This document shows positions 8,550 to 16,748 of a stretch of 64,000 nt of DNA, piece after piece; the first letter of the stretch is position 1; each line of letters starts with the position of its first letter. The stretch is from Erythrobacter colymbi (GTDB lineage Bacteria; Pseudomonadota; Alphaproteobacteria; Sphingomonadales; Sphingomonadaceae): assembly GCF_002155685.1 (NCBI RefSeq), contig NZ_MUYK01000008.1, forward strand, positions 1-64,000, read 5' to 3'. Made by a program: the position numbers and the translations under genes. The notes under the pieces are model-generated. The model was not told the origin of the DNA. It searched no databases and saw only the letters and a program-made list of their open reading frames with translations.

Positions 8550-8663
8550 ATGATGCGCCAGGCCATTCAGGACGCTGCCTACACCTTGCAGATCACCGGC
8601 AGCATCACCGCCGCGATCCTCGTCGCCGCGGCCCCCATCGCCCACCGCATCTTCCATCGCTGA
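8550..8663 (+). CDS. Small hydrophobic protein (37 aa), hypothetical
   Basis: An open frame of 38 codons starting ATG ATG, with an AAGGA ribosome site ten bases ahead. The product has one central hydrophobic stretch (about residues 14-29, ITGSITAAILVAAAP) flanked by polar or basic ends, consistent with a single membrane span. It ends 16 bp before the GST start and would be the first gene of that operon, facing the LysR regulator. No family is recognised. It may be a leader peptide or a real membrane miniprotein. Confidence 0.4.
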   Translation: MMRQAIQDAAYTLQITGSITAAILVAAAPIAHRIFHR

Positions 8664-8679
8664 CAAGAGGAGCACGACC

Positions 8680-9300
8680 ATGATCGAAGTCTACGCATTC
8701 GCCACGCCCAACAGCGTCAAGGTCCCCATCGCGCTCGAAGAGCTCGGGCTCGATTACGCCCTCACCGGCGTCAACGTCCGCAAGGTCGAGCAGAAGGTGC
8801 CCGAGTTCGTGGCATTGAACCCCAATGCCAAGGTGCCGGTGCTCGTCGACGGGCCGCTGGTGCTGACCGAGAGCGCGGCGATCCTGATCTACCTCGCCGA
8901 AAAGACCGGCCAGCTCCTCCCCGCCGCAGGAGAGGCCCGCGCCCGGGTGTTCGAGCAGCTGTTCTTCCACGCCTCGGGCCTCGGCCCCGCTTTCGGCCAG
9001 GCCGGGTTCTTCAAGAAGCAGGCCGCCGAGCCCCAGCCGCTCGCCATTGCCCGCTTCGAGGCCGAGGCTGCACGCACCGCCGGGATGCTCGACCTCGCCT
9101 TGTCGCGGCACGAATTCGTCGCCGGCGACAGCTTCACCATCGCCGACATCGCCCATTTCGGCTGGCTGTGGCGCCGCGCCTTTGCCGAGGTCGACATCTC
9201 CGGCCTGCCCAACCTCAGCCGCTGGGTCGCCGCCACCGAAGCCCGCCCCGCGGTCCAGCGCGCCATTGCGCGCGTCGAAGCCCTCGTCCCCGCTGCCTGA
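8680..9300 (+). CDS. Glutathione S-transferase family protein
   Basis: 206 residues. The N-terminal thioredoxin-like domain (about 1-78) carries the cis-proline signature NAKVPVLVDG and the ESAAILIYLAEKTG glutathione-binding segment. The C-terminal all-helical domain carries the N-capping box SFTIADIAHFGW. The active-site region TPNSVKV (residues 9-15) resembles the TPN motif of nu-class and YfcG/YghU-type enzymes, which lack the classical catalytic Tyr or Ser and often act as disulfide reductases. A good ribosome site (AAGAGGAG) precedes it. It is followed 25 bp later by a peroxiredoxin gene, suggesting joint peroxide or electrophile detoxification. Confidence 0.9.
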   Translation: MIEVYAFATPNSVKVPIALEELGLDYALTGVNVRKVEQKVPEFVALNPNAKVPVLVDGPLVLTESAAILIYLAEKTGQLLPAAGEARARVFEQLFFHASGLGPAFGQAGFFKKQAAEPQPLAIARFEAEAARTAGMLDLALSRHEFVAGDSFTIADIAHFGWLWRRAFAEVDISGLPNLSRWVAATEARPAVQRAIARVEALVPAA

Positions 9301-9325
9301 CCGATTTCCCCGAAGGAGAACTCCC

Positions 9326-9988
9326 ATGAGCCTGCAAGACCGCCTCGATGCCTTCAAGGCAGAGTTCATCGCCGCCCGCCCGCCCGAGGTGCGCGCCACG
9401 ATGGAACGCGCGACCGCCGAACTGATCGCTTCGGGCGCCGCCGGACGCGCATTGAAGGCCGGCGACCGTGCCCCTGCCTTCGCGCTGGAAGCCCCAGATG
9501 GCACGCCCGTCAGCTCAGCCGATCTGCTTGCGCAAGGCCCGCTGGTGGTGAGTTTCTACCGCGGGGTGTGGTGCCCCTATTGTAACATGGAGCTGCAAGC
9601 ACTCGAGGCGGCGCGCGCGGAGTTCGAGGCGGCAGGCGCGAAGCTTGTCGCGATCTCGCCGCAGAATCGCGTTAACAGCCGCAAGTCGCTGCGCGAGAAT
9701 GCGCTCGGCTTTCCGATCCTCTCGGATACCGGCAATACCGTCGCCGCCGCCTTCGGTCTGCGGTTCGCGCTGCCCGGCTATCTGGTCGAGCTCTACAAGT
9801 CGCTGGGCAACATGCTCCCGCTGTTCAACGGCGACGATAGCTGGACCCTGCCGATGCCCGGCCGCTTCGTGATCGGCTCGGACGGCGTGATCGCCTATGC
9901 CGAGGTCAATCCCGACTACACCCGCCGCCCGGAACCTGCCGACATGCTCCCCGCAATCCGCCGGGCGGCAGCAGCGGTCGCTGCATGA
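9326..9988 (+). CDS. Peroxiredoxin-like protein (AhpC/TSA family)
   Basis: About 220 residues with a thioredoxin fold. The active-site loop FYRGVWCPYCNMEL places the peroxidatic cysteine at the family's usual position and adds a second cysteine as CPYC, typical of the peroxiredoxin-like subfamily rather than classical AhpC. An N-terminal helical extension of about 45 residues precedes the fold. AAGGAG lies seven bases before the ATG at 9326. Its stop overlaps the next start (ATGATGG around 9985), so it is coupled to the SDR gene. Likely role: reduction of organic or hydrogen peroxides using a thiol donor. Confidence 0.9.
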   Translation: MSLQDRLDAFKAEFIAARPPEVRATMERATAELIASGAAGRALKAGDRAPAFALEAPDGTPVSSADLLAQGPLVVSFYRGVWCPYCNMELQALEAARAEFEAAGAKLVAISPQNRVNSRKSLRENALGFPILSDTGNTVAAAFGLRFALPGYLVELYKSLGNMLPLFNGDDSWTLPMPGRFVIGSDGVIAYAEVNPDYTRRPEPADMLPAIRRAAAAVAA

Positions 9989-10713
9989 TGGTCGCGCCCC
10001 GCACCTTCCTCGTTACCGGTGCCAGCAAGGGTATCGGCCGGGCGCTGGCAGAGCAGCTTGCCGGGGTCGGGCACCGGGTGGTGGGCATCGCACGCACGGC
10101 GGATGACCCCGGATTTCCCGGCACGCTCGTCCCGCTCGATCTCGCCGACAGCGCTGCAAGCGCGGAGGGATTGGCCGCGCTGGCTGAGGAATATGCCTTC
10201 GACGGGGTGGTCAACAATGTCGGTCTCGTCCGCCCGCAGCCCCTGGGAGCGATCGACCTCGACACGCTCGACGATGTGTTGCGGCTTAACCTCCACCCCG
10301 CGCTGCTCGCGGCGCAGGCGCTGCTGCCGGGCATGCGCGCGCGTGGCTGGGGACGGATCGTCAACATTGCCAGCCTGGTGGTGCTCGGCGCGCCCGAGCG
10401 CACCGCTTACGCCGCCGCCAAGGCCGCGCTGGTGAGCTTCGCGCGTAGCTGGGCGCTCGAGCTTGCGGGGAGCGGGATCACCGTCAACGCGGTTGCCCCC
10501 GGCCCGACCGAGACCGAGCTGTTCCGCCAGAACAATCCCCCGGGCAGCCCCGGCGAAGCGCGCTACCTCTCCGCCGTGCCGATGGGCCGCTTCGGCCGGC
10601 CGGAAGAAATCGCGGCGGCGGCCGGATTCCTGCTGTCGGACGACGCGGGTTTCATCACCGGACAGACCCTGTTCGTGGACGGCGGTGCCTCGATCGGGCG
10701 AAGCAGCCTTTGA
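9985..10713 (+). CDS. Short-chain dehydrogenase/reductase
   Basis: 242 residues, classical SDR. Visible motifs are the cofactor loop TGASKGIG (about residues 11-18), the NNVG motif, the catalytic serine in VNIASLVVL and the YAAAK active-site Tyr/Lys, followed by a PGPTETELF segment and the C-terminal GQTLFVDGG. The substrate is not predictable. It overlaps the peroxiredoxin stop by four bases and is the last gene of the GST operon. Two adjacent ATG codons (9985 and 9988) are both possible starts. Confidence 0.9.
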   Translation: MMVAPRTFLVTGASKGIGRALAEQLAGVGHRVVGIARTADDPGFPGTLVPLDLADSAASAEGLAALAEEYAFDGVVNNVGLVRPQPLGAIDLDTLDDVLRLNLHPALLAAQALLPGMRARGWGRIVNIASLVVLGAPERTAYAAAKAALVSFARSWALELAGSGITVNAVAPGPTETELFRQNNPPGSPGEARYLSAVPMGRFGRPEEIAAAAGFLLSDDAGFITGQTLFVDGGASIGRSSL

Positions 10714-10735
10714 CCTCAGTATCGATAGCGAAGTC

Positions 10736-10936
10736 TCACGCGCTTGCGGACAGGCGCCCCTGTTGCTTGAGCCGACGACAGATCCTGCTCAATGCCACTG
10801 GTGTGACCCGAAGGTATGATGCGATTTCCAACTGCTCGAGACGATCCACCAGTGGCGCTTCGTCCTCGATCAGTGCGAGGTAGCGCTGCGCGTGACCCAC
10901 TGCATCGCGGTGTCCCTTTTTGGAAAGGGCAGACGC
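10736..10936 (-). pseudogene. Remnant of a Crp/Fnr-family regulator (C-terminal HTH only)
   Basis: On the minus strand this frame reads for about 66 codons to a TGA at 10738-10736. It contains a recognition-helix region typical of Crp/Fnr proteins: LEQLEIASYLRVTPVALSR, then ICRRLKQQG. Upstream it meets an in-frame TAG (10939-10937), there is no in-frame ATG, and only about 50 bp remain before the GST gene. The cyclic-nucleotide-binding domain is therefore missing and this is best read as a truncated leftover, not a gene. It lies tail-to-tail with the SDR gene. Confidence 0.7.
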
Positions 10937-10983
10937 CTACTTGAAAACATCCGCTCAGAACGCCGTGAGGCCCGAGCGGGATG

Positions 10984-11664
10984 CTAGGCAGCCTGCCCGA
11001 GGAGCCTCGACATATGGCTGCCCCGCCTGCGCAGGAATTCTGCAAGCCGTGCCGGGTACTCCGGCGACACCGCACTCTGCACCGAGGGGCGGCTTGCAAG
11101 GCGCATCCGCCATTCGCCGAGCATCTCAAGGCCGCAGACGAGATCCATCCCAAGCAGCGCCTCGAATGCATCGAGGTATCTGAACACGGGCGCGAAGGCG
11201 GCGTCGACAAGGCCGAACCGCTCCCCTCCGAACCACGGGCCGGCATGGGCCGCGTCGACCCTGGCGAACCGCAACCTCAACGCCTCGACCTTGGCTCCAT
11301 AGCCGGCAGCATCGGGCGCAGCATAGAACCCCGCGATCTCGGCGAGCGTGCCCGAAGCGAATTCGACCCAAGCCCGGTGGCGAGCCCGCGCGAGCGGATC
11401 GTCAGGGAGCATGCGTCCCGGCGCGATCTCGTCGCAGAACTCGGCGATGACAGCGCTTTCGAAGAGGATGTGCTCGGTGCCCTCCCCGTCACGCACGCGA
11501 AGCAGCGGGGTCTTGCCCGTCGGCGAGATCGCGAGAAACCAGTCGGGCTTGGCGGAAAGGTCGATATCGACCCGGGTGAAGTCGATCCCCTTTTCATGGG
11601 AAACAATGGCAGCGCGCTGCACGTAGGGGCACAGATGATGGCTGACGAGCGTAAGGTGCATCAT
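10984..11664 (-). CDS. Glutathione S-transferase family protein (Cys-type)
   Basis: About 226 residues. The N-terminal thioredoxin-like domain starts with LTLVSHHLCPYVQRAAI, whose CPYV motif marks cysteine-type GSTs (omega, glutathionyl-hydroquinone-reductase or SspA-like) that form mixed disulfides. A cis-Pro segment (SPTGKTPLLRV) and FESAVIAEFCDEI glutathione-binding segment follow. The helical C-terminal domain fills residues about 90-226. The start at 11664 is set by GGAGG seven bases upstream. It lies 13 bp downstream of the DoxX gene in the same direction, so the two form an operon facing a LysR regulator. Confidence 0.9.
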   Translation of the reverse strand: MMHLTLVSHHLCPYVQRAAIVSHEKGIDFTRVDIDLSAKPDWFLAISPTGKTPLLRVRDGEGTEHILFESAVIAEFCDEIAPGRMLPDDPLARARHRAWVEFASGTLAEIAGFYAAPDAAGYGAKVEALRLRFARVDAAHAGPWFGGERFGLVDAAFAPVFRYLDAFEALLGMDLVCGLEMLGEWRMRLASRPSVQSAVSPEYPARLAEFLRRRGSHMSRLLGQAA

Positions 11665-11677
11665 GGCAGAGCCTCCT

Positions 11678-12121
11678 TCAGGCGGTGCGCTGACCGAGAT
11701 CGTGACCCCGGTCGAAGTGTTGCGAGAGCGCGAAGGCGCCGTCCCCCAGCAAGGCCTGGGCAACAGAGGCAACCAGCAAGAAAGCCGGATACTCCCAGCC
11801 TCCTCCCGGCGCGCTAAATACCCAACCATTGCCGAAGTGAACGAAGACGATGGCACCCGCGAGGAACGGCGTGAGCGCCGGCACCACGAAGCGGGTGCCA
11901 ATACCCAGCACGAGCAGCACGCCTCCGATCGCCTCGGCCGCAAATGTCACATATGCGAGCGGTCCCGGCAGGCCGACGGAGTGGAAGAACGCGCTCGTGC
12001 CCGGCAAGCCGAAGGTCAACAGCTTCAGCAGGACCGAGTGCGCGATGAACATGATCCCAAGGCTGATGCGCAGCAGCGCGATGCCGTAGGGCTGATATGA
12101 GATTGATGACGTTGTCATCAT
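11678..12121 (-). CDS. DoxX-family membrane protein
   Basis: 147 residues with four hydrophobic helices in the DoxX arrangement (ALLRISLGIMFIAHS; AEAIGGVLLVLGIG; VPALTPFLAGAIVFV; FLLVASVAQALL). DoxX-like inner-membrane proteins are linked to thiol and oxidative-stress systems, but the activity of this subgroup is not established. AGGAG precedes the ATG. It is the first gene of a two-gene operon with the Cys-type GST, divergent from the LysR gene at 12203 with about 80 bp between. That spacer contains the short inverted repeat GGTGATTTCACC (12179-12190), a possible regulator site. Confidence 0.87.
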   Translation of the reverse strand: MMTTSSISYQPYGIALLRISLGIMFIAHSVLLKLLTFGLPGTSAFFHSVGLPGPLAYVTFAAEAIGGVLLVLGIGTRFVVPALTPFLAGAIVFVHFGNGWVFSAPGGGWEYPAFLLVASVAQALLGDGAFALSQHFDRGHDLGQRTA

Positions 12122-12202
12122 GAGACTCCTGTCCAGTTACATGGCGGAATCTAGGGTCGGTGTTTCTGCAATGCTCATGGTGATTTCACCAAGCGGGCTT
12201 GC

Positions 12203-13141
12203 ATGCCTGCAATGAATGCCTACCCTCTCCAGATGCTTGATGATTGGAACGACCTCAAACTGGTGCTTGCGGTTGCGCGAGAAGGTGCGCTGACCCGCGC
12301 AGCGACATCGCTGCAGATCGATCACTCGACCGTGTACCGCCGGCTGAAGGCGGTGGAACAGCGGCTCGGCACCAGACTCTTCGAGCGCAGCCCGGGCGGC
12401 GACTATTGCCCGACGCCCGCCGGCGCGCAGGTCGCTGCCGCGGCCGAACGGATCGAGGCCGAGACTCAGACACTCGATCGCGCAGTCTCGGGCCGCGACC
12501 AGCGGCTTTCCGGACGGCTGAAGGTCACTTCCTCCGAGACGCTCGCCTATCGCATGCTCACCCCCGAGATCGCCCGCTTCCGCGCCGCGAATCCCGGTAT
12601 CCAGGTAGAGCTCGCCGTGGACAATCGCGTGCTCTCGCTCTCGCGGCGCGAGGCAGACATTGCCTTGCGGCCCATTCGCCCGCGCGAAAACGAGCTTTGG
12701 GGGCGAAAGATCGCCGACGTGGCCTGGGCCATCTACGCCGCCAAAAGCCTTGCGCCGACGGATCCGGCCGATCCTTTCGGAGGGCATCCGGTCATTGGCT
12801 GGGGCGAAGAGGTGAACAACATCGGCGCTGCAGACTGGGTGAACCGATCTGCGTCGAGCGAGCGAATCGTCTTTCGTTCCTCGAGCCTGGTGAACCAGTT
12901 TGTCGCCGTGCGTGCCGGGATGGGTGCTGCACTTTTACCCTGTTACCTTGGCGACGGCGAGCCGGACCTCCAGCGTATCGGCTATCCGCTGTCCGACCTG
13001 CGGGGCGAGATGTGGATCGTCACCCATTCAGATCTGCGGACAACCGCCCGCGTGCGAGCTTTCTTCGATCTCGTAGGCGAAGGATTGCTTGCAAAGCGTG
13101 CGATGTTCGAGGGGCTTACCGACACGATAACGGACAAGTGA
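12203..13141 (+). CDS. LysR-family transcriptional regulator
   Basis: 312 residues. The DNA-binding domain (about residues 13-75) contains ALTRAATSLQIDHSTVYRR, a variant often seen in LysR proteins that prefer HSTV to the commoner QPAVS. The effector-binding domain spans about 100-305. The exact start is uncertain: in-frame ATGs at 12203, 12212 and 12233 are all possible, and 12233 would begin closest to the HTH as in most relatives. It is divergent from doxX-GST, the likely target. The 242 bp downstream, to 13383, hold no gene I can support. Confidence 0.87.
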   Translation: MPAMNAYPLQMLDDWNDLKLVLAVAREGALTRAATSLQIDHSTVYRRLKAVEQRLGTRLFERSPGGDYCPTPAGAQVAAAAERIEAETQTLDRAVSGRDQRLSGRLKVTSSETLAYRMLTPEIARFRAANPGIQVELAVDNRVLSLSRREADIALRPIRPRENELWGRKIADVAWAIYAAKSLAPTDPADPFGGHPVIGWGEEVNNIGAADWVNRSASSERIVFRSSSLVNQFVAVRAGMGAALLPCYLGDGEPDLQRIGYPLSDLRGEMWIVTHSDLRTTARVRAFFDLVGEGLLAKRAMFEGLTDTITDK

Positions 13142-13383
13142 CCCCTTTCCGCATGGCGCGGACAACGCAAAGAGATACGCCATATCGCTGTCCGATCATC
13201 CACTCGGGTTCGATAGCTCTCTGCCCAAGGCCAGGAGTTCGAGTCCAAGAGCATCAACAGGTCCGATTCCGGCAGAGGCTGCCAGACTGGCCGACAATCG
13301 GGGTACCGGAACGCACTCGACCAACTCAATTGGTCGAAAGGGAGCAAGATGCGATCAAGCCACCGGCAACGGTGATCCGGCTT

Positions 13384-14157
13384 TCATTGATCGACAACAG
13401 ACAGGCAAGTCACCCCAGCCTCGGCCTTGGCAAATTCACTTACGTCGACGAGCACAATGGCATCCACAAGGTTCGCGACGATCTCGGCGGTCCTTGAATG
13501 GGCAATCGGCATGATCGCCGTCCGATCGACGAGCAGGACATTCCCGGCAAAGGGTTCGGTATCGGCGATGTCCACGAACTGCATGGGACTGAAGATGGAC
13601 GGATCCACCCATTGCCGGTTTCCGACGATAACGCCCGGGGCGACACACGTCACCGCTGTCTTGAGGTGCAACGCCTTCGTCATGGGAACGGCAACGACGT
13701 CATAGCCGAAGCAGCCGACCAGGGCTTTGAGTTGGTCGATACCCGCCCGGTTGCTGCGTGACGACAGGCCGACATAAAGCCGCTTTCCGACGCGCAAGAT
13801 ATCACCGCCCTCGAGGGTTCCGGGGGCCTCGATCGATGCGCTTTCGCGATCCAGGCCGAGTTCGCCGACGGTTGCGCCCCCCTCTGCTTCCCGCGATGCG
13901 ACACCAAGGCGCATGGCGATGACGATCTCGGGCAAGCAGAGCAGCGTATCCTCGATGAACGCGCAATCGGGATGGCCCTCAAGCGCCGGAAACATGATGA
14001 CGTCGGCGCCGGCATGGTGCAGCGCATCCGCATAGCTTTGGTGTTGCCGGACAGCGAGTTCCATATCGATGGGAGCGCGATCCATGAAGGTGAGTTCGCA
14101 GGCCGAGGCCATGTCAGGCGATGGCGTGCGAAGATAGGCCGTGATCCGCCGGGTCAT
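13384..14157 (-). CDS. Amidinotransferase-fold hydrolase, dimethylargininase (DDAH)-like
   Basis: 257 residues with the pentein fold. Motifs seen: CAFIEDTLLCLPE (acidic catalytic region), GTLEGGDILRVGKRLYVG, the catalytic-histidine region KALHLKTAVTC and a C-terminal catalytic cysteine in EAGVTCLS. This pattern fits N(G),N(G)-dimethylarginine dimethylaminohydrolase, which turns methylated arginines into citrulline and methylamines; other guanidine-modifying penteins share the layout. Its start overlaps the stop of the SnoaL-like gene by four bases, making it the last gene of a three-gene operon. A role in using or detoxifying a guanidino compound is an inference. Confidence 0.85.
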   Translation of the reverse strand: MTRRITAYLRTPSPDMASACELTFMDRAPIDMELAVRQHQSYADALHHAGADVIMFPALEGHPDCAFIEDTLLCLPEIVIAMRLGVASREAEGGATVGELGLDRESASIEAPGTLEGGDILRVGKRLYVGLSSRSNRAGIDQLKALVGCFGYDVVAVPMTKALHLKTAVTCVAPGVIVGNRQWVDPSIFSPMQFVDIADTEPFAGNVLLVDRTAIMPIAHSRTAEIVANLVDAIVLVDVSEFAKAEAGVTCLSVVDQ

Positions 14158-14642
14158 GCGCAGCGCAACCAGTTGGCCCGGTCGAGCGCGGCTGCCGACC
14201 CCCGCGAGAGGGGATTGTCCGGCCGCTCGATCTCCCAGACAAGATGGAGCACCTTCCAGCCCGGCTCCGTCCGTAAAAAGGTGTAGTAGTTCACGCCGCG
14301 CTCGAAGATGGCTCCCCCGGGTTCGTGCCGGGACACGTAGGGACTGACCGCTGTCGCCAGCATGCCGCCAGTTTCATAGCCGGATATCACACCTTGATCG
14401 TAGAAATCGATCCGCCGAAACCGCTCGGATGCCCGCGCGAACCATTCCTCGACACTGAGGTTTCTGAAGTCGAGCGGGCCGCTGCGGCCGGAATAGACCG
14501 TCTGGACTCTGGCATCCGGCCAGAACAGCGATCTTGCGTCATCCCATCGCCTCGGACTGTCGGCGGGGCCGGAGACGATATCGTAGAGTGCAGCTATGAT
14601 GTCCGCCGGATCCGGGCTTGCAGCGGGGGCGCGGCTCGTCAT
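14154..14642 (-). CDS. SnoaL/NTF2-like protein
   Basis: 162 residues with the cone-shaped alpha+beta barrel pattern of NTF2/SnoaL proteins: an N-terminal helix (PADIIAALYDIVSG), a WDDARSLFWPDARV strand region, a second helix (LSVEEWFARASERF) and a curved sheet ending GWKVLHLVWEIER. These proteins are small-molecule isomerases, dehydratases or binding proteins; catalytic residues cannot be assigned. It overlaps by four bases with the genes on both sides (oxidoreductase upstream, DDAH-like downstream), so all three are translationally coupled and probably act on one substrate. Confidence 0.75.
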   Translation of the reverse strand: MTSRAPAASPDPADIIAALYDIVSGPADSPRRWDDARSLFWPDARVQTVYSGRSGPLDFRNLSVEEWFARASERFRRIDFYDQGVISGYETGGMLATAVSPYVSRHEPGGAIFERGVNYYTFLRTEPGWKVLHLVWEIERPDNPLSRGSAAALDRANWLRCA

Positions 14643-15697
14643 CGGTGGCTACCTGTCGTCATGATCAGCTTGCCGCCCGCATGCCCCGTCGCCAGGAGCC
14701 TGTGCGCCTTGCGCGCGGTATCGGCGGACAGCACCCCCATGTCCTGAATGCGCGGCGGCCGGATTAGCCCTGCATCCACTTGCGTACCCAGCCAGTCGAA
14801 ACCCTTGCGGAAGAAACAAAGGGCGTCCCGGCCGACAAGGCGAGCGCCTGCACTAAGCTCGACGAAGTGGAAGGATAGCGAGCGCATGGACATCGGGCTG
14901 GCTGTCTCGTCCCACAGGTTCAGCGGGAAATCCGCAGGTTCCTCGACGATCGAGACGACATGGCCATCCACCGCAACGGTATCGAATGCCAGCAGCTTCA
15001 TCGCACCGCCCACCGTGTCGAACGCAATGTGCGGGCGATGGCCTCCCGCGCGATCGAACACCGCCGCCGCGAGCTCCTTGCGGCTCAATCCGCGATATCG
15101 GACGATACGATCCGGATCGAGCCCCAGCTCATCGACAAGATAGGCAGCACTGCGATCGCTTCCCGCGGTTGCAACGATGGGGGAGGCTCCGGCGTGCTGC
15201 GCCAGCTGCACGATCATCGCGCCGACACCGCCGGCAGCCCCGGTCACGAGCACCGGCATGCCAGCCGCGACTTGGGCCTTCTCACACACGCACTTGTAGG
15301 CGGTCAGCCCGACGACGGGCATCGCGGCGGCCTCTAGTGCCGAAATCGTACGCGGCCGCTTGGCGACGAGCAGCGAGGGCAGACACAGATATTCAGCATA
15401 GCTGCCGTTGCTGGCAAGGCCGGCCTGGTAACCCCAGACCCTGTCACCGGATGCGAGATCACAGATCCCCTCGCCGATAGCGTCGATCGTTCCGGAAAAG
15501 TCGCGGCCCAGAACCGCAGGGAGTTTTTGTCCCAACTCGCCCCGCCGCCAGGCCAGATCAATCGGGTTGACTGACGTCGCCTCGATCCTGATCCGCACCT
15601 CGCCGGGGGCGGGATCGGGGATCGGCCAGTATCCGTCCTCCAGCACATCCGGCCCGCCGAACGCGCGGATTACGACAGCTTTCATCAGATCGTCCAT
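14639..15697 (-). CDS. Zinc-independent medium-chain dehydrogenase (quinone oxidoreductase-like)
   Basis: 352 residues of the MDR superfamily. The N-terminal GroES-like domain has VLGRDFSGTIDAIGEG. The Rossmann domain has the NADPH loop VTGAAGGVGAMIVQLA. The structural-zinc cysteine cluster is absent, pointing to the quinone oxidoreductase/enoyl reductase branch. The first ATG is 15697; a second at 15685 (MKAVVIRAFGG) resembles the family's usual start and may be the true one. It heads the operon with the SnoaL-like and DDAH-like genes and is divergent from the broken LysR gene across an 80-bp spacer with a LysR-box-like element. Confidence 0.88.
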   Translation of the reverse strand: MDDLMKAVVIRAFGGPDVLEDGYWPIPDPAPGEVRIRIEATSVNPIDLAWRRGELGQKLPAVLGRDFSGTIDAIGEGICDLASGDRVWGYQAGLASNGSYAEYLCLPSLLVAKRPRTISALEAAAMPVVGLTAYKCVCEKAQVAAGMPVLVTGAAGGVGAMIVQLAQHAGASPIVATAGSDRSAAYLVDELGLDPDRIVRYRGLSRKELAAAVFDRAGGHRPHIAFDTVGGAMKLLAFDTVAVDGHVVSIVEEPADFPLNLWDETASPMSMRSLSFHFVELSAGARLVGRDALCFFRKGFDWLGTQVDAGLIRPPRIQDMGVLSADTARKAHRLLATGHAGGKLIMTTGSHR

Positions 15698-15750
15698 ATC
15701 CCGATCCTAAGGATGCCGCCCGTCACTCCCAAACGAGTAATCTTGCAGTT

Positions 15751-15771
15751 CAGATTAGTTTTGGTTATCTG
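15751..15771. promoter_or_regulatory. Putative LysR-type operator (T-N11-A)
   Basis: CAGAT (15751-15755) and ATCTG (15767-15771) are inverted arms separated by exactly 11 bases, matching the T-N11-A LysR-box geometry. It lies between the divergent oxidoreductase operon and the LysR gene, six bases before the LysR start. A second AGAT-related half (ATCT at 15740-15743) lies nearby. Confidence 0.5.
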
Positions 15772-15776
15772 AAGCG

Positions 15777-16746
15777 ATGCGCGAAACAGCAAAGTCAAGG
15801 CTTCAATCGGTCTCGCTGGGTGCGCTGCGGACCTTCGAAGTCGCGTCGCGCCACCTGAGCTTCAAGGCAGCGGCAGGCGAATTATCCGTCACGCCGGCTG
15901 CCGTCAGCCAAGGGATCAGGACGCTGGAAAACCAGCTCGGCCTCCTCTTGTTCGAGCGTTTCAACCGTGCCTTGCGCCTGACTGATGCAGGCGCCTTGCT
16001 CGCGCGCGATCTCGGCCCCGCCTTCGAGCGGATCGAGGACATACTCTCGCAATTACCCCCCCGATCGTGATGCACCCGGCCGCCGGAATACCGTCCATCT
16101 GGATGTGCTGCCCTCATTTGCAGCGAAATTTCTCGCGGCAAGGCTTGCGGACTTTCACGCGTCGCACCCCGGTGTCGGGCTCAGCATCGAAGCGTCCGAC
16201 CACTTGTCAGCGGACGGCATCAATCGCGGCTTCGATCTCGCCATTCGCTACGGGCCAGGGCCCTATCCTGGCGTTCATGCCGAACCGCTCGTGTCGGGCG
16301 GGAAAATGGTCGCCGTGTGCGCACCCCACATGATCGAGGAGGCCACGAAGGCCCTCGAAGGCCCCATCCAGGCCAATGCGCCGCTGATCCACACGTCCCG
16401 GCCGGAGGGTGCCGATCCCGATACATCCGCCTCCTGGCCGTCATGGTTCAAGACGCACGGCATTCCCCTGGCCGGGTCACTGGATTGCTATCCTTCATTC
16501 AGCAACGCGCATCTGGCGATCGACGCGGCGATCGCCGGTCAAGGCATACTGTTAGCGCCATACTTCCTGCTTGCCGACGATCTGACAGCAGGGAGGCTTG
16601 CTCTCGCGTCCGACAAGAGCATGACCGATCCGAGCACCCTGTGGCTGGTGCGACCGATTGAAAGGCGAGCGAAATCCGCCGTACAGGGCTTTATCGATTG
16701 GCTGACCCTGCGCCTTTCGACGGCCCTCGGCGTGTCTGGCCAGTGA
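15777..16746 (+). pseudogene. LysR-family regulator split by a frameshift at a C7 run
   Basis: The first frame (15777-16070, 97 aa) encodes a complete LysR helix-turn-helix (LSFKAAAGELSVTPAAVSQ) and ends soon after SQLPPRS. The second frame, joined at about 16056-16062, encodes the whole effector-binding domain to 16746 (HLDVLPSFAAKFLAARL through the PYFLLADDLTAGRL region). The join is a run of seven cytosines; six would restore one reading frame of about 322 codons. Everything else is well preserved, so the lesion is recent, phase-variable or a sequencing error. It is divergent from the oxidoreductase/SnoaL/DDAH operon it would be expected to control. Confidence 0.85.
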
Positions 16747-16748
16747 CG

